Assembly (NCBI GenBank): GCA_937871605.1
Contig: CALMRM010000306.1
Coordinates: 1-5,860 of the forward strand
DNA length: 5,860 bases
Source: an uncultured Terriglobus sp.
GTDB taxonomy: Bacteria; Acidobacteriota; Terriglobia; Terriglobales; Acidobacteriaceae
Direction: 5' to 3'
This document shows positions 1 through 4,900 of this stretch, piece after piece; the first letter of the stretch is position 1; each line of letters begins with the position of its first letter. Below the pieces are notes generated by a model, which saw nothing but the letters and a program-made list of their open reading frames with translations, did not search any database and had not been told where the DNA came from. The position numbers were made by a program, and so were the translations under genes.

Positions 1-231
1 TTCTTTCCGCGATGCAATAGGCATACCACGACATGTCGTACCATCCCTTGGAAAAGGTCCTAAGTGGTCCTTGGAACGCAGCGAATCACGCGGCCAATTG
101 CCGCTTTTGTACCAAGGAGCACCAGATCTGAAACTGAACTGTGGCGAATAGTAAGCGCGCCAGGATGCGAATGGCAAGGAAAACTTATAGAATTCCGGCG
201 GCCAATTCCCTAAGTTTCTGGAAGGTTCCAT
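1..231 (-). CDS. Possible 5' part of an unrecognised ORF, cut by the left edge
   Basis: An ATG at 229-231 opens a minus-strand frame with no stop for 77 codons to the window edge. The peptide begins MEPSRNLGNWPPEFYKF and is rich in Trp, Phe, Tyr and Ser; GNWP occurs twice (residues 8-11 and 44-47), encoded by a 12/13-identical DNA repeat lying exactly 36 codons apart. I recognise no family. Against it: no Shine-Dalgarno precedes the ATG, the frame stays open upstream into the neighbouring gene, and the codons (AGA, TTA, AGG, ATT) and base composition differ from the strongly GC-ending genes in the rest of the window. It could be transferred DNA, a decayed gene or chance. The plus strand is also open at 2-148, so the coding strand is uncertain. 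Confidence 0.25.
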   Translation of the reverse strand, partial: MEPSRNLGNWPPEFYKFSLPFASWRAYYSPQFSFRSGAPWYKSGNWPRDSLRSKDHLGPFPRDGTTCRGMPIASRKE

Positions 232-251
232 GTCGAACGAGTGGAATGAAG

Positions 252-265
252 AGCGCGTTGGCGCT
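252..265 (-). terminator. Weak hairpin downstream of the TRIC-family gene
   Basis: Read on the minus strand, AGCGC-CAAC-GCGCT forms a 5 bp GC-rich stem about 25 nt after the channel gene's stop, followed by CTTCATTCC. The T content after the stem is poor, so this is at best a weak intrinsic terminator. Confidence 0.25.
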
Positions 266-289
266 AACGGAGCCGTAAACGCACAGGGC

Positions 290-1000
290 TCAACGTAGAA
301 CCCCCACGGCACGCGTTCGCCAGCCGTAGCGTATGGCAAGCAGGCGCAGGCCAAAGCCCACCACGGTGCCGATGACGGCGGCATGATTCACGGGCACACC
401 TAACCGCTGCACGCAGAGAAAAATGGCTGCCGACGTGGTGGCGACTAACGCGTACAGCTCGCCTTCTTTGAACGTAGCCGGTGCACGTCCGCTGAAGAGG
501 TCGCGCAGTGCACCGCCACCAACCGCCGTGGTGACACCCAGTACCAGGCAGGGTAGAAAGCCAAGGCCATAGCTCATGGCGCGTGTGCTGCCCGCCACGG
601 TAAAGAGGCCCAGCGCGAGCGCATCGACTACATTCATGGTGGCCAGCAAGCGTGGGCCCACGTTCTGCCCAAACAGGATGGCCACTGCAGCACCACACAG
701 CGCATAGGCAAGGTAGGACGGGTGCAGCAGCGCAAGGGGCGGACCGTCGCCCAGCAACACATCGCGCACCACGCCGCCGCCTACCCCGCTGATGAGCCCC
801 AGGCCAAGCAGGCCGATCACATCGTAGGGTGACTTGCGTTCGCGGCGCAGGGCCAGTGCACCGCCCAATGCGCCAAGTGAGATGGCCGCAATCTCGAAGT
901 AATGGAAGAACACGGCAGAGATGCGCGCCGGTGCGGGGATCGCTAGGTTGGGCAGCACGCGGGGAAGTTGCAGGGCTGCAAGTGCGTCGAGAAGGTGCAT
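290..1000 (-). CDS. TRIC/UPF0126-family cation-channel-like membrane protein
   Basis: A 236-residue polytopic inner-membrane protein of the trimeric intracellular cation (TRIC) channel family (UPF0126; E. coli YadS and YicG are homologues). Family members form trimeric, mainly K+-conducting pores; the physiological role in bacteria is unclear. The sequence shows the two-fold internal repeat of the family: GGGVVRD at residues 74-80 and GGGALRD at 161-167, each after a hydrophobic helix, with about seven membrane segments between residues 27 and 225. The conserved end 'LRLLAIRYGWR' (218-228) is also present. It is slightly longer than the usual ~200-220 residues because of about 25 residues before the first helix. 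The ATG at 998-1000 has only a weak GAG nearby, so the true start might lie further in, but no internal candidate has a better ribosome site. It is transcribed alone, away from the plus-strand genes, and stops with TGA at 290-292. Confidence 0.9.
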   Translation of the reverse strand: MHLLDALAALQLPRVLPNLAIPAPARISAVFFHYFEIAAISLGALGGALALRRERKSPYDVIGLLGLGLISGVGGGVVRDVLLGDGPPLALLHPSYLAYALCGAAVAILFGQNVGPRLLATMNVVDALALGLFTVAGSTRAMSYGLGFLPCLVLGVTTAVGGGALRDLFSGRAPATFKEGELYALVATTSAAIFLCVQRLGVPVNHAAVIGTVVGFGLRLLAIRYGWRTRAVGVLR

Positions 1001-1268
1001 ACGGTGGCTCTGGCTATGGGTATGCTACCTAAAGCACTGCGCAGACGTTCTACAGTCGCCTGCAGTTGACTCAAACGGCTGCCGTTCTGCCTGCCTGGAA
1101 CAACACGCATCCGTATGCCGCAAATGCTGAGGTGATAGTGTTTCGCAGGCTCGGATTCAACGTAACAGCAATGCATAGCTTTCTTAACAATGCAGTCTCC
1201 GGTTACCAGAAGAGTAGCCTGACCTCTCCACCGGGATAACCTACACGCTGCATTGGGCGCACGGTCCT
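1001..1268. other. Intergenic stretch without a recognisable gene
   Basis: This gap upstream of the TRIC-family gene contains short open frames on both strands but none with a good ribosome site, a recognisable domain or codon use like the neighbouring genes. It should hold the promoter of the TRIC gene on the minus strand; the best match I can find (TTGAGT, 16 bp, TAGAAC on the minus strand, near 1046-1073) is too poor to call. No tRNA-like or other structured RNA is evident. Confidence 0.5.
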
Positions 1269-1330
1269 GCGAGCCAAAGGCCTCGTTGTAAAAGCGGGAG
1301 CATGGACCAGCTTCGCGAAGATGAAAGCCT

Positions 1331-1351
1331 GCGGGCTGCAGGCCCGCGTTA
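1331..1351 (-). repeat. Palindromic repeat element, copy 1 (inverted)
   Basis: GCGGGC-TGCAG-GCCCGC forms a 6 bp GC stem with a 5 nt loop, followed by GTTA. Its reverse complement matches the element at 1406-1426 in 20 of 21 positions, so the two are in opposite orientation, as in paired bacterial REP units. Confidence 0.8.
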
Positions 1352-1405
1352 CGCAGCTTGAATGGATCTCACTTTCCGCTGCTTATCAGGCCGGGTGGCA
1401 TTACC

Positions 1406-1426
1406 TAACGCGGGCCTTCAGCCCGC
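1406..1426 (+). repeat. Palindromic repeat element, copy 2
   Basis: TAAC followed by GCGGGC-CTTCA-GCCCGC, a 6 bp stem with a 5 nt loop. It is the inverted near-identical partner of the element at 1331-1351, separated from it by 54 bp. Confidence 0.8.
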
Positions 1427-1497
1427 ACAGCAAATACAGCCTTATACCTGGGGCTTTGCCCCAGGCTTTTACAACACGCGCCTTCAGCGCGACTAAC

Positions 1498-1624
1498 ACC
1501 ATCGCCTGGACTCGGCACTGTCGACACATCCTAAACCACTACCATCGCCTTGACTCGTCACTATCGACACCCTCATCCACTACCATCGCCTGGACTCGAC
1601 ATTGGCGACACACCCTGATCCACA
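1498..1624. repeat. Three imperfect 41-43 bp tandem repeats
   Basis: Units begin at 1498, 1541 and 1582 (lengths 43, 41 and 43). Each starts ACCATCGCCT(G/T)GACTCG, has a central (T/G)CGACAC and ends in CCACT or CCACA. Unit lengths are not all multiples of three and the internal change is a 2 bp indel, which argues against a protein-coding repeat. The array lies between the hairpin cluster and the 3' end of the cytochrome gene, whose stop is at 1631, so it would fall in that gene's 3' untranslated region or terminator zone. I see no CRISPR-like spacer structure: the units abut directly. Confidence 0.8.
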
Positions 1625-1630
1625 ACCGAT

Positions 1631-2221
1631 CTATGGCACAACGAGAGTTGGCTGGGGCGGTGCGCTGCCCTGCAGCAGGATGGCTGAGACCGGGTCTGGC
1701 AGGCTTGTGTTTGCGGCATGCAGCAGCAGGCTAACCTGCCACAATTCCGTGTTGCCGAGTACGTGGTTGTAGGCAGGCATGCCGCTGTGCCGGATGCCGT
1801 AGGCGGTCTTCCAGAAGATCTCGCCAGCGGGTTCGGCGGTGGCGTGGCGATTGCGTGTCGAGAAGAACTGCTGTGCACGAGGTGCCATCTGCAGGCCAAG
1901 TGCAGAGACCTGGCCCGGCACACCATGGCATTGCGCGCAGTGCACGTGGTACAGGCGGGCACCATGCTCGAAGCCCTCTTCGCTGGCAGCGAACGGCGGC
2001 GCTTTGGCTTCGGCGTGCACACGCTGGCGCAGGGGCAGCGTGGTCAGCAGCGGCTCCCACAGGGCTGGCCTGTCTGTCGCGGCGACCGGCGGTCGCCCAA
2101 GCAGCAGATAGGCAAGCACGCATACGAAGATGAGTGCCACGCCTGTGCCCAGCCCCGCCAGAAACGGCACGGTACGGGTCTGCTTCCTACGGCGTGGGCC
2201 GCGCGTTCTGCCGGGTGGCAC
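1631..2221 (-). CDS. Membrane-anchored monohaem c-type cytochrome
   Basis: A 196-residue class I-type cytochrome c. An Arg-rich cytoplasmic N-terminus (residues 5-17) precedes one hydrophobic helix (about 19-42), which is an uncleaved anchor or a signal sequence; Cys34 lies within it but lacks a lipobox. The haem domain follows in the periplasm: the covalent attachment motif CAQCH is at 95-99 (His99 the proximal ligand), and Met148 in SGMPAY is the likely distal ligand, followed by the closing helix 'LGNTELWQVSLLLH'. The tail (172-196) is Pro-rich and probably disordered. The start is GTG (2219-2221), supported by AGGAG at 2230-2234 with 8 nt spacing. Family members carry electrons between respiratory complexes or dehydrogenases; no partner oxidase, dehydrogenase or cytochrome-maturation gene is visible here, so the redox partner is unknown. 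It is divergent from the beta-barrel gene. Confidence 0.9.
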   Translation of the reverse strand: MPPGRTRGPRRRKQTRTVPFLAGLGTGVALIFVCVLAYLLLGRPPVAATDRPALWEPLLTTLPLRQRVHAEAKAPPFAASEEGFEHGARLYHVHCAQCHGVPGQVSALGLQMAPRAQQFFSTRNRHATAEPAGEIFWKTAYGIRHSGMPAYNHVLGNTELWQVSLLLHAANTSLPDPVSAILLQGSAPPQPTLVVP

Positions 2222-2250
2222 GAGTGTCTCTCCTAAGCTTAAAGGCTGAA

Positions 2251-2276
2251 CTCAGCAGAGCCTTGCGCCTGCTGAG
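2251..2276. promoter_or_regulatory. Perfect 8 bp inverted repeat, possible operator or leader hairpin
   Basis: CTCAGCAG, a 10 bp spacer, then CTGCTGAG: a perfect dyad with an 18 bp centre-to-centre spacing, between divergent genes. The spacing suits a dimeric DNA-binding regulator contacting successive helical turns, but in RNA it could equally fold as an 8 bp hairpin in the leader of either transcript. It lies 17 bp upstream of the cytochrome Shine-Dalgarno. Confidence 0.4.
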
Positions 2277-2385
2277 GGGCCCGGGTGGTTTAATGGTTAA
2301 GGTGTTCTGGGAGCCTGGCTGCCAGGGTGCTGTCGAGCCTGCGGCAACTGCCTACCGCTTACCGTAGCAACGGCGCGGGTCTCCT

Positions 2386-2391
2386 GAGGAG
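2386..2391 (+). promoter_or_regulatory. Ribosome binding site that decides the beta-barrel start
   Basis: GAGGAG lies 9 nt before ATG at 2401 and 6 nt before an in-frame TTG at 2398. ATG is the better choice. The site is half of an 11 bp palindrome, CTCCT-G-AGGAG (2381-2391), so the Shine-Dalgarno is directly preceded by its own complement. Confidence 0.7.
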
Positions 2392-2400
2392 TATTGGTTG

Positions 2401-3177
2401 ATGTTCCGTTTCACCGCATCCGCGCGCTGTGCGCTCCTGTCCGCTGCTGTGTTCACCGTTGCCGCCGCTCACGGGCAGGCACCCGCACCCACGGACGCGG
2501 CTACACCCGCGGGGCAGGCAGCCCCTGCCACGACGGCACAGGCACCCGCGCGCGAGCAGGTCTCGCCCTCGCTTGGTGGTGTTAGCCGACGCATCCGCGC
2601 AAATCGCCAGGCACGTGTTCAGCGCAATATTCTGGATACCTACTCGCACCGGTGGGAGATTGCCGGGGGTGGCGGATTCCTGCGGTTCCGTACCGGGCAG
2701 TACCTGCAGAAGATCACCGAGGTCAACTTCTTCAGCTCGGCTGCGTACGCGCTGAACCCGCAGCTTTCGATCGTGGGCGATGTGCGGGGTATGTACGGCA
2801 AGGCCAACATTCCGAACGTATTTGAGTTGAACAACGTCTTCAGTCCGCAGATCAGCGAGTACACCTTCATGGCCGGGCCGCAGTATCGCTTTCGCGCGAA
2901 GGAAAAGTACTCCGTCAGCGGCTCTGTAACGGGCGGCGTGGCGCTCAGCAAGTTCGGTGGCGACGCCAAGGGGCTGCCTTCGCAGGACATTGGCATGTGG
3001 CCGGACTCAAACAGCAGGCCAGCCTTTGCCGTCAACATCCTTGGCGATTACAACATCTACAACAACCTGTCGGCACGGGTGCAGCCCACCTACCTGGGGA
3101 CCACCTTTGGTGGCACTCTGCAGAACAATCTGGGCGTGCAGTTTGGCGTGGTGTACCGAATTGGCCGTATCCGGTAG
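2401..3177 (+). CDS. Predicted outer-membrane beta-barrel protein
   Basis: A 258-residue exported protein. Residues 1-26 form a signal peptide (positively charged start, Ala/Val-rich core, Ala-His-Gly-Gln at the likely cleavage site). An Ala/Pro/Thr-rich linker (27-52) and a basic segment (SRRIRANRQARVQR, 62-75) lead into the barrel, about 84-258. There, alternating hydrophobic and polar strands rich in Gly, Tyr and Phe recur (WEIAGGGGFLRF, LSIVGDVRGMYG, YTFMAGPQYRF, YSVSGSVTGGVAL, FAVNILGDYNIY, LSARVQPTYLG, LGVQFGVVYRI). This is the pattern of small 8-stranded OmpA/OMP_b-brl-type barrels, and YTFMAGPQYRF is a typical strand signature. The end is IGRIR rather than a terminal Phe, although the last strand is clear. 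The function is unknown: structural, adhesin or small porin are all possible. It ends with TAG followed directly by in-frame TGA. The closest characterised relative cannot be told by eye. Confidence 0.8.
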   Translation: MFRFTASARCALLSAAVFTVAAAHGQAPAPTDAATPAGQAAPATTAQAPAREQVSPSLGGVSRRIRANRQARVQRNILDTYSHRWEIAGGGGFLRFRTGQYLQKITEVNFFSSAAYALNPQLSIVGDVRGMYGKANIPNVFELNNVFSPQISEYTFMAGPQYRFRAKEKYSVSGSVTGGVALSKFGGDAKGLPSQDIGMWPDSNSRPAFAVNILGDYNIYNNLSARVQPTYLGTTFGGTLQNNLGVQFGVVYRIGRIR

Positions 3178-3242
3178 TGAGGGTGGCCTGTAGGCCGCGC
3201 AGGCTGCTGGACAGGGTGAGCGGGGCACGCCACGCAGCTGTG

Positions 3243-3270
3243 CTGAAACGCAGCGGGTGCGCGGTACACT
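3243..3270 (+). promoter_or_regulatory. Candidate promoter just before the carboxypeptidase-regulatory-like gene
   Basis: CTGAAA (3243-3248, 4 of 6 to TTGACA), a 16 bp spacer and TACACT (3265-3270, 4 of 6 to TATAAT). The implied transcript start is near 3277, immediately before the ATG pair, so the mRNA would be leaderless or nearly so. Both boxes are weak, and this may be chance. Confidence 0.25.
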
Positions 3271-3280
3271 GTGGAGCATG

Positions 3281-3730
3281 ATGCTGTGCCGTCGCCTGCT
3301 GCTGCCCGCTGTCCGTACCTTAACGCTGCCTGGTTTTGTGTTGCTGCTTGTGACTGGCACAGGGCTGCATGCGCAGGGAGTTGGGCCTCCCGGGGGCGGC
3401 GGCGGAGCGGGACCCAAGCTGAATCTGGGCGCGCTCGGTGACATCAACAACAGCACACCGAAGCTCGCTTCGGTGCGGGTGTTGCAGGGCACCGTGCAAG
3501 ACAAGGATGGTGCGCCGGTCAAGGGTGCCACGGTGTTCCTGAAGGACGACCGCTCCAAAAAGGTACGCAGCATGACCGCGGATGAGAAGGGCACCTTCCG
3601 CTTTATGGAACTGTCGCGCACGGCCGAGTATGAGGTGTGGGCCACGGTGCAGGACAAAAAGAGCGTCACCAAGTCCGTGACGTCGTTCGAGACGCGCGAC
3701 GACATCACCCGTAATCTGAAGATCGAGTAA
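3281..3730 (+). CDS. Secreted carboxypeptidase-regulatory-like domain protein
   Basis: A 149-residue exported protein. An N-terminal signal peptide (about 1-31: LCRRLLL, hydrophobic core, cleavage after LHA) is followed by a Gly/Pro-rich linker with a six-Gly run (34-48) and one Ig-like beta-sandwich domain (about 66-149). The domain starts with 'LQGTVQDKDGAPVKGATVFLKDD', the hallmark of the CarboxypepD_reg/transthyretin-like fold, and continues with 'SMTADEKGTFRFMEL' and a last strand ending NLKIE. Such domains usually occur at the N-terminus of larger TonB-dependent receptors; standing alone it is probably a periplasmic or surface accessory with no catalytic role. Starts at 3278 and 3281 are tandem ATGs; GGAG (3273-3276) is only 1 nt from the first and 4 nt from the second, so 3281 is preferred. 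An upstream GTG at 3257 has no ribosome site. Its TAA overlaps the next gene's ATG. Confidence 0.8.
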   Translation: MLCRRLLLPAVRTLTLPGFVLLLVTGTGLHAQGVGPPGGGGGAGPKLNLGALGDINNSTPKLASVRVLQGTVQDKDGAPVKGATVFLKDDRSKKVRSMTADEKGTFRFMELSRTAEYEVWATVQDKKSVTKSVTSFETRDDITRNLKIE

Positions 3731-4314
3731 TGGGGACCTATACACAGCCCGATGCAGCCGCACCACCGCAGGTGTTTCGACACCCGCGTGTGCCGCCAGC
3801 GTTCTACCTGCAGTCGACATTCCGGCCCGACCGCGAGTACGTGGATGGCCTCATAGTGAAGAGGAACGTGGGCGAAATCGATCATGCGACGCTACAGAAG
3901 ATGGTTCTTCTGGCGCTGACGGCATTGGAGGATGAGGGTGGTTTTTTCGCCCTGCAGGAGTGCCGGGTGCAGGCCGGCGCCACGCGCTACCGTGTGCCGG
4001 ATGTGTGCCTGATTCCGGCAGACCGCGTGCCTGCCCGCATCATCCATGAAGCCCCGCTGCTATGTGTCGAGGTTCTGTCGCCGCGCGACAACCTGAAGCG
4101 CATGCGCGAGCGCTGCACCGACTTCCTTGCCATGGGCGTGCCGGTGGTCTGGATCTTTGACCCTGCAGCGGAGACGGCCTGGGAGCTGACGAACGACAGG
4201 CTTGAGGAACGGAAGACAGGCGTGCTGCATCTGCCCAGCACGGCAGTCCAGGTGCGTGTCGAAGCGCTGTTTGCCGCCGCTCGCAGCAAGAAGCGGCGCC
4301 ATACCGAGGGGTGA
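3730..4314 (+). CDS. Uma2-family (DUF820) putative nuclease, copy 1
   Basis: A 194-residue protein of the Uma2 family, which has a PD-(D/E)XK restriction-endonuclease-like fold; the cellular targets of the family are not established. Visible core: helix-1 Glu49 and His52 (NVGEIDH), Asp91 in RVPDVCLIP, Glu114 in LLCVEVLSP, and a closing strand VVWIFDP (139-145). Where many family members have Lys before the 'Tyr...GV' segment, this one has Arg128 (Arg-x3-Phe-x3-GV); Lys123 might substitute. Residues 183-191 are a basic tail (AAARSKKRR). The ATG shares its A with the preceding gene's TAA (TAATG), which implies translational coupling; there is no strong Shine-Dalgarno of its own. The length fits the family. 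The next gene is a close paralogue, pointing to tandem duplication. Whether this copy is catalytically active cannot be judged from sequence alone. Confidence 0.88.
   Translation: MGTYTQPDAAAPPQVFRHPRVPPAFYLQSTFRPDREYVDGLIVKRNVGEIDHATLQKMVLLALTALEDEGGFFALQECRVQAGATRYRVPDVCLIPADRVPARIIHEAPLLCVEVLSPRDNLKRMRERCTDFLAMGVPVVWIFDPAAETAWELTNDRLEERKTGVLHLPSTAVQVRVEALFAAARSKKRRHTEG
4306..4311 (+). promoter_or_regulatory. Ribosome binding site of second Uma2 gene
   Basis: GAGGGG, inside the last codons of copy 1, lies 9 nt before the ATG at 4321. It gives the second gene independent ribosome loading in addition to any coupling. Confidence 0.6.
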
Positions 4315-4320
4315 AAAACG

Positions 4321-4857
4321 ATGGCGACGCTTCCCGTTCCGGTCAAGGCGTTTGTGCCCGTACAACGCTACCTGAACCACGTTTACAGGCCCGACCGCGA
4401 GTACGTGGACGGCGTCATTGAAAGGCGAAACGTGGGCGAGTACGATCACGCAGACATCCAGCAGGTAATGCTGCTGGCCCTGCTGGAGCAGGGGCGTCCA
4501 CATGGGTATCGCGCCATGCAGGAGTTGCGGGTGCAGGTGGCTGAAACGCGCTTCCGCATTCCGGACGTTTGCCTGCTGCCAGCAGGGCTGCGTACGCCCA
4601 TCATCCGGCAGGCCCCGCTGCTGTGTGTGGAGGTGCTGTCGCCGCGGGACCGCATCAACGCGATGCGCGAACGCTGCCAGGATTTCCTGCGGATGGGGGT
4701 GCCGGCGGTTTGGATTTTTGACCCGCAGCGTCGCATCGCCTACACGCTTACAAACGAGGCCTTTACCGAGCAACGGAGCGGGGAACTCCGGCTGACGAAA
4801 CCGCCGATCGTGCTGGACGTAGAGCACATTTTTGCCGCGCTCGATGTAACCGACTGA
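4321..4857 (+). CDS. Uma2-family (DUF820) putative nuclease, copy 2
   Basis: A 178-residue paralogue of the preceding gene, 6 bp downstream of it. The same core residues are present: Glu40 and His43 (NVGEYDH), Asp82 (RIPDVCLLP) and Glu104 (LLCVEVLSP), with the strand AVWIFDP (129-135). Copy 1 and copy 2 share a 13-residue identical block (APLLCVEVLSPRD) and another of nine (RPDREYVDG), and more than half of the intervening core. They differ in the termini: this copy lacks the longer N-terminal lead and the basic C-terminal tail, and ends VTD. Arg118 again replaces the usual Lys, and Asn113 replaces copy 1's Lys123, so neither copy has the canonical lysine arrangement. It probably arose by tandem duplication and is co-transcribed with copy 1. 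The role is unknown; Uma2 genes are strongly expanded in some phyla, often in pairs. Confidence 0.88.
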   Translation: MATLPVPVKAFVPVQRYLNHVYRPDREYVDGVIERRNVGEYDHADIQQVMLLALLEQGRPHGYRAMQELRVQVAETRFRIPDVCLLPAGLRTPIIRQAPLLCVEVLSPRDRINAMRERCQDFLRMGVPAVWIFDPQRRIAYTLTNEAFTEQRSGELRLTKPPIVLDVEHIFAALDVTD

Positions 4858-4860
4858 CGC

Positions 4861-4890
4861 GTGAAATGTCTCCTGCCTCGCACCTACAAT
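4861..4890 (+). promoter_or_regulatory. Candidate promoter for the fumarase gene
   Basis: GTGAAA (4861-4866, 4 of 6 to TTGACA), an 18 bp spacer and TACAAT (4885-4890, 5 of 6 to TATAAT). The expected transcript start is near 4897, which would put the Shine-Dalgarno (4891-4896) upstream of the RNA and leave a leader of only a few nucleotides. Confidence 0.35.
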
Positions 4891-4900
4891 AGAAGGTGCG
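4879..4900. promoter_or_regulatory. Perfect 7 bp inverted repeat over the fumarase -10 box and ribosome site
   Basis: CGCACCT (4879-4885), 8 bp, AGGTGCG (4894-4900). The left arm touches the -10 candidate, and the right arm covers the end of the Shine-Dalgarno AGAAGG and abuts the ATG at 4901. It could be a repressor operator in DNA, or in read-through RNA a hairpin that masks the ribosome site. The dyad is exact; its role is inference. Confidence 0.5.

Larger units (their letters stand above)
1269..1491. repeat. Mirror-arranged cluster of GC-rich hairpin modules (REP/MITE-like)
   Basis: Two arms diverge from a centre near 1378. Reading outward on the minus strand from 1351 and on the plus strand from 1406, both arms begin with the same 21 bp palindromic element (TAACGCGGGCC followed by TGCAGCCCGC or TTCAGCCCGC; 20 of 21 identical). 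After nearly equal spacing (57 and 60 bp from the arm start), both carry GCTTTTACAAC (1285-1295 on minus, 1465-1475 on plus) and then a further hairpin (1270-1285; CGCGC-CTTCA-GCGCG at 1477-1491). Each arm also has a middle palindrome that differs: CTTCGCGAAG at 1311-1320 and CCTGGGGC-TTT-GCCCCAGG at 1447-1465. The last is followed by CTTTT and would look like an intrinsic terminator for plus-strand transcription. Such hairpins resemble REP-type intergenic repeats; naming a specific family is inference. Confidence 0.75.
2222..2400. promoter_or_regulatory. Divergent control region between cytochrome c and beta-barrel genes
   Basis: This 179 bp gap must contain the start signals of both diverging genes. 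Visible elements are the minus-strand cytochrome Shine-Dalgarno AGGAG (2230-2234), an 8+8 bp dyad (2251-2276), TTTAAT at 2289-2294 as a possible plus-strand -10 box without a convincing -35, a short hairpin CCTGG-CTG-CCAGG at 2314-2326, and GAGGAG (2386-2391) before the beta-barrel start. Promoter positions are not settled by sequence alone. Confidence 0.4.

Noticed and set aside
90..108. GCGGC-CAATT-GCCGC followed by TTTT as a plus-strand terminator
   Set aside because: The stem is only 5 bp, no plus-strand gene end is established upstream, and the sequence is half of a direct repeat inside the candidate minus-strand frame.
2..151. Plus-strand frame open from the left edge, ending TAG at 149-151
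   Set aside because: 49 codons with codon use unlike the neighbours and no recognisable C-terminal motif; it could be the tail of a gene outside the window but nothing supports it over the minus-strand frame.
264..698. A 144-codon minus-strand frame
   Set aside because: It lies almost entirely within the TRIC-family gene in a different frame and gives an Arg/Cys/Trp-rich, unprotein-like product.
943..1176. A 77-codon minus-strand frame with a leucine-rich stretch upstream of the TRIC gene
   Set aside because: It overlaps the TRIC start in another frame, has no clear ribosome site and no recognisable domain.
1498..1624. CRISPR array
   Set aside because: The units abut with no unique spacers, the repeats are imperfect along their whole length, and there are no cas genes.
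1321..1734. A 137-codon plus-strand open frame across the repeats
   Set aside because: It runs through palindromes and tandem repeats whose unit lengths break the frame, has no ribosome site, and overlaps the real cytochrome gene on the other strand.
2280..2352. tRNA-like D-arm motif GGTTTAATGGTTAAGG
   Set aside because: No T-arm GTTCNANNC consensus, no anticodon arm at the right distance and no pairing acceptor ends.
3178..3280. Terminator between the beta-barrel and the secreted-domain gene
   Set aside because: GGCCT-GT-AGGCC (3185-3196) is a palindrome but has a 2 nt loop and no T tract; nothing else in the gap qualifies.
3007..3885. Long minus-strand open frame (292 codons)
   Set aside because: It is antisense to the beta-barrel, secreted-domain and Uma2 genes, all of which have recognisable domains or signal peptides and ribosome sites; a side effect of high GC and codon bias.
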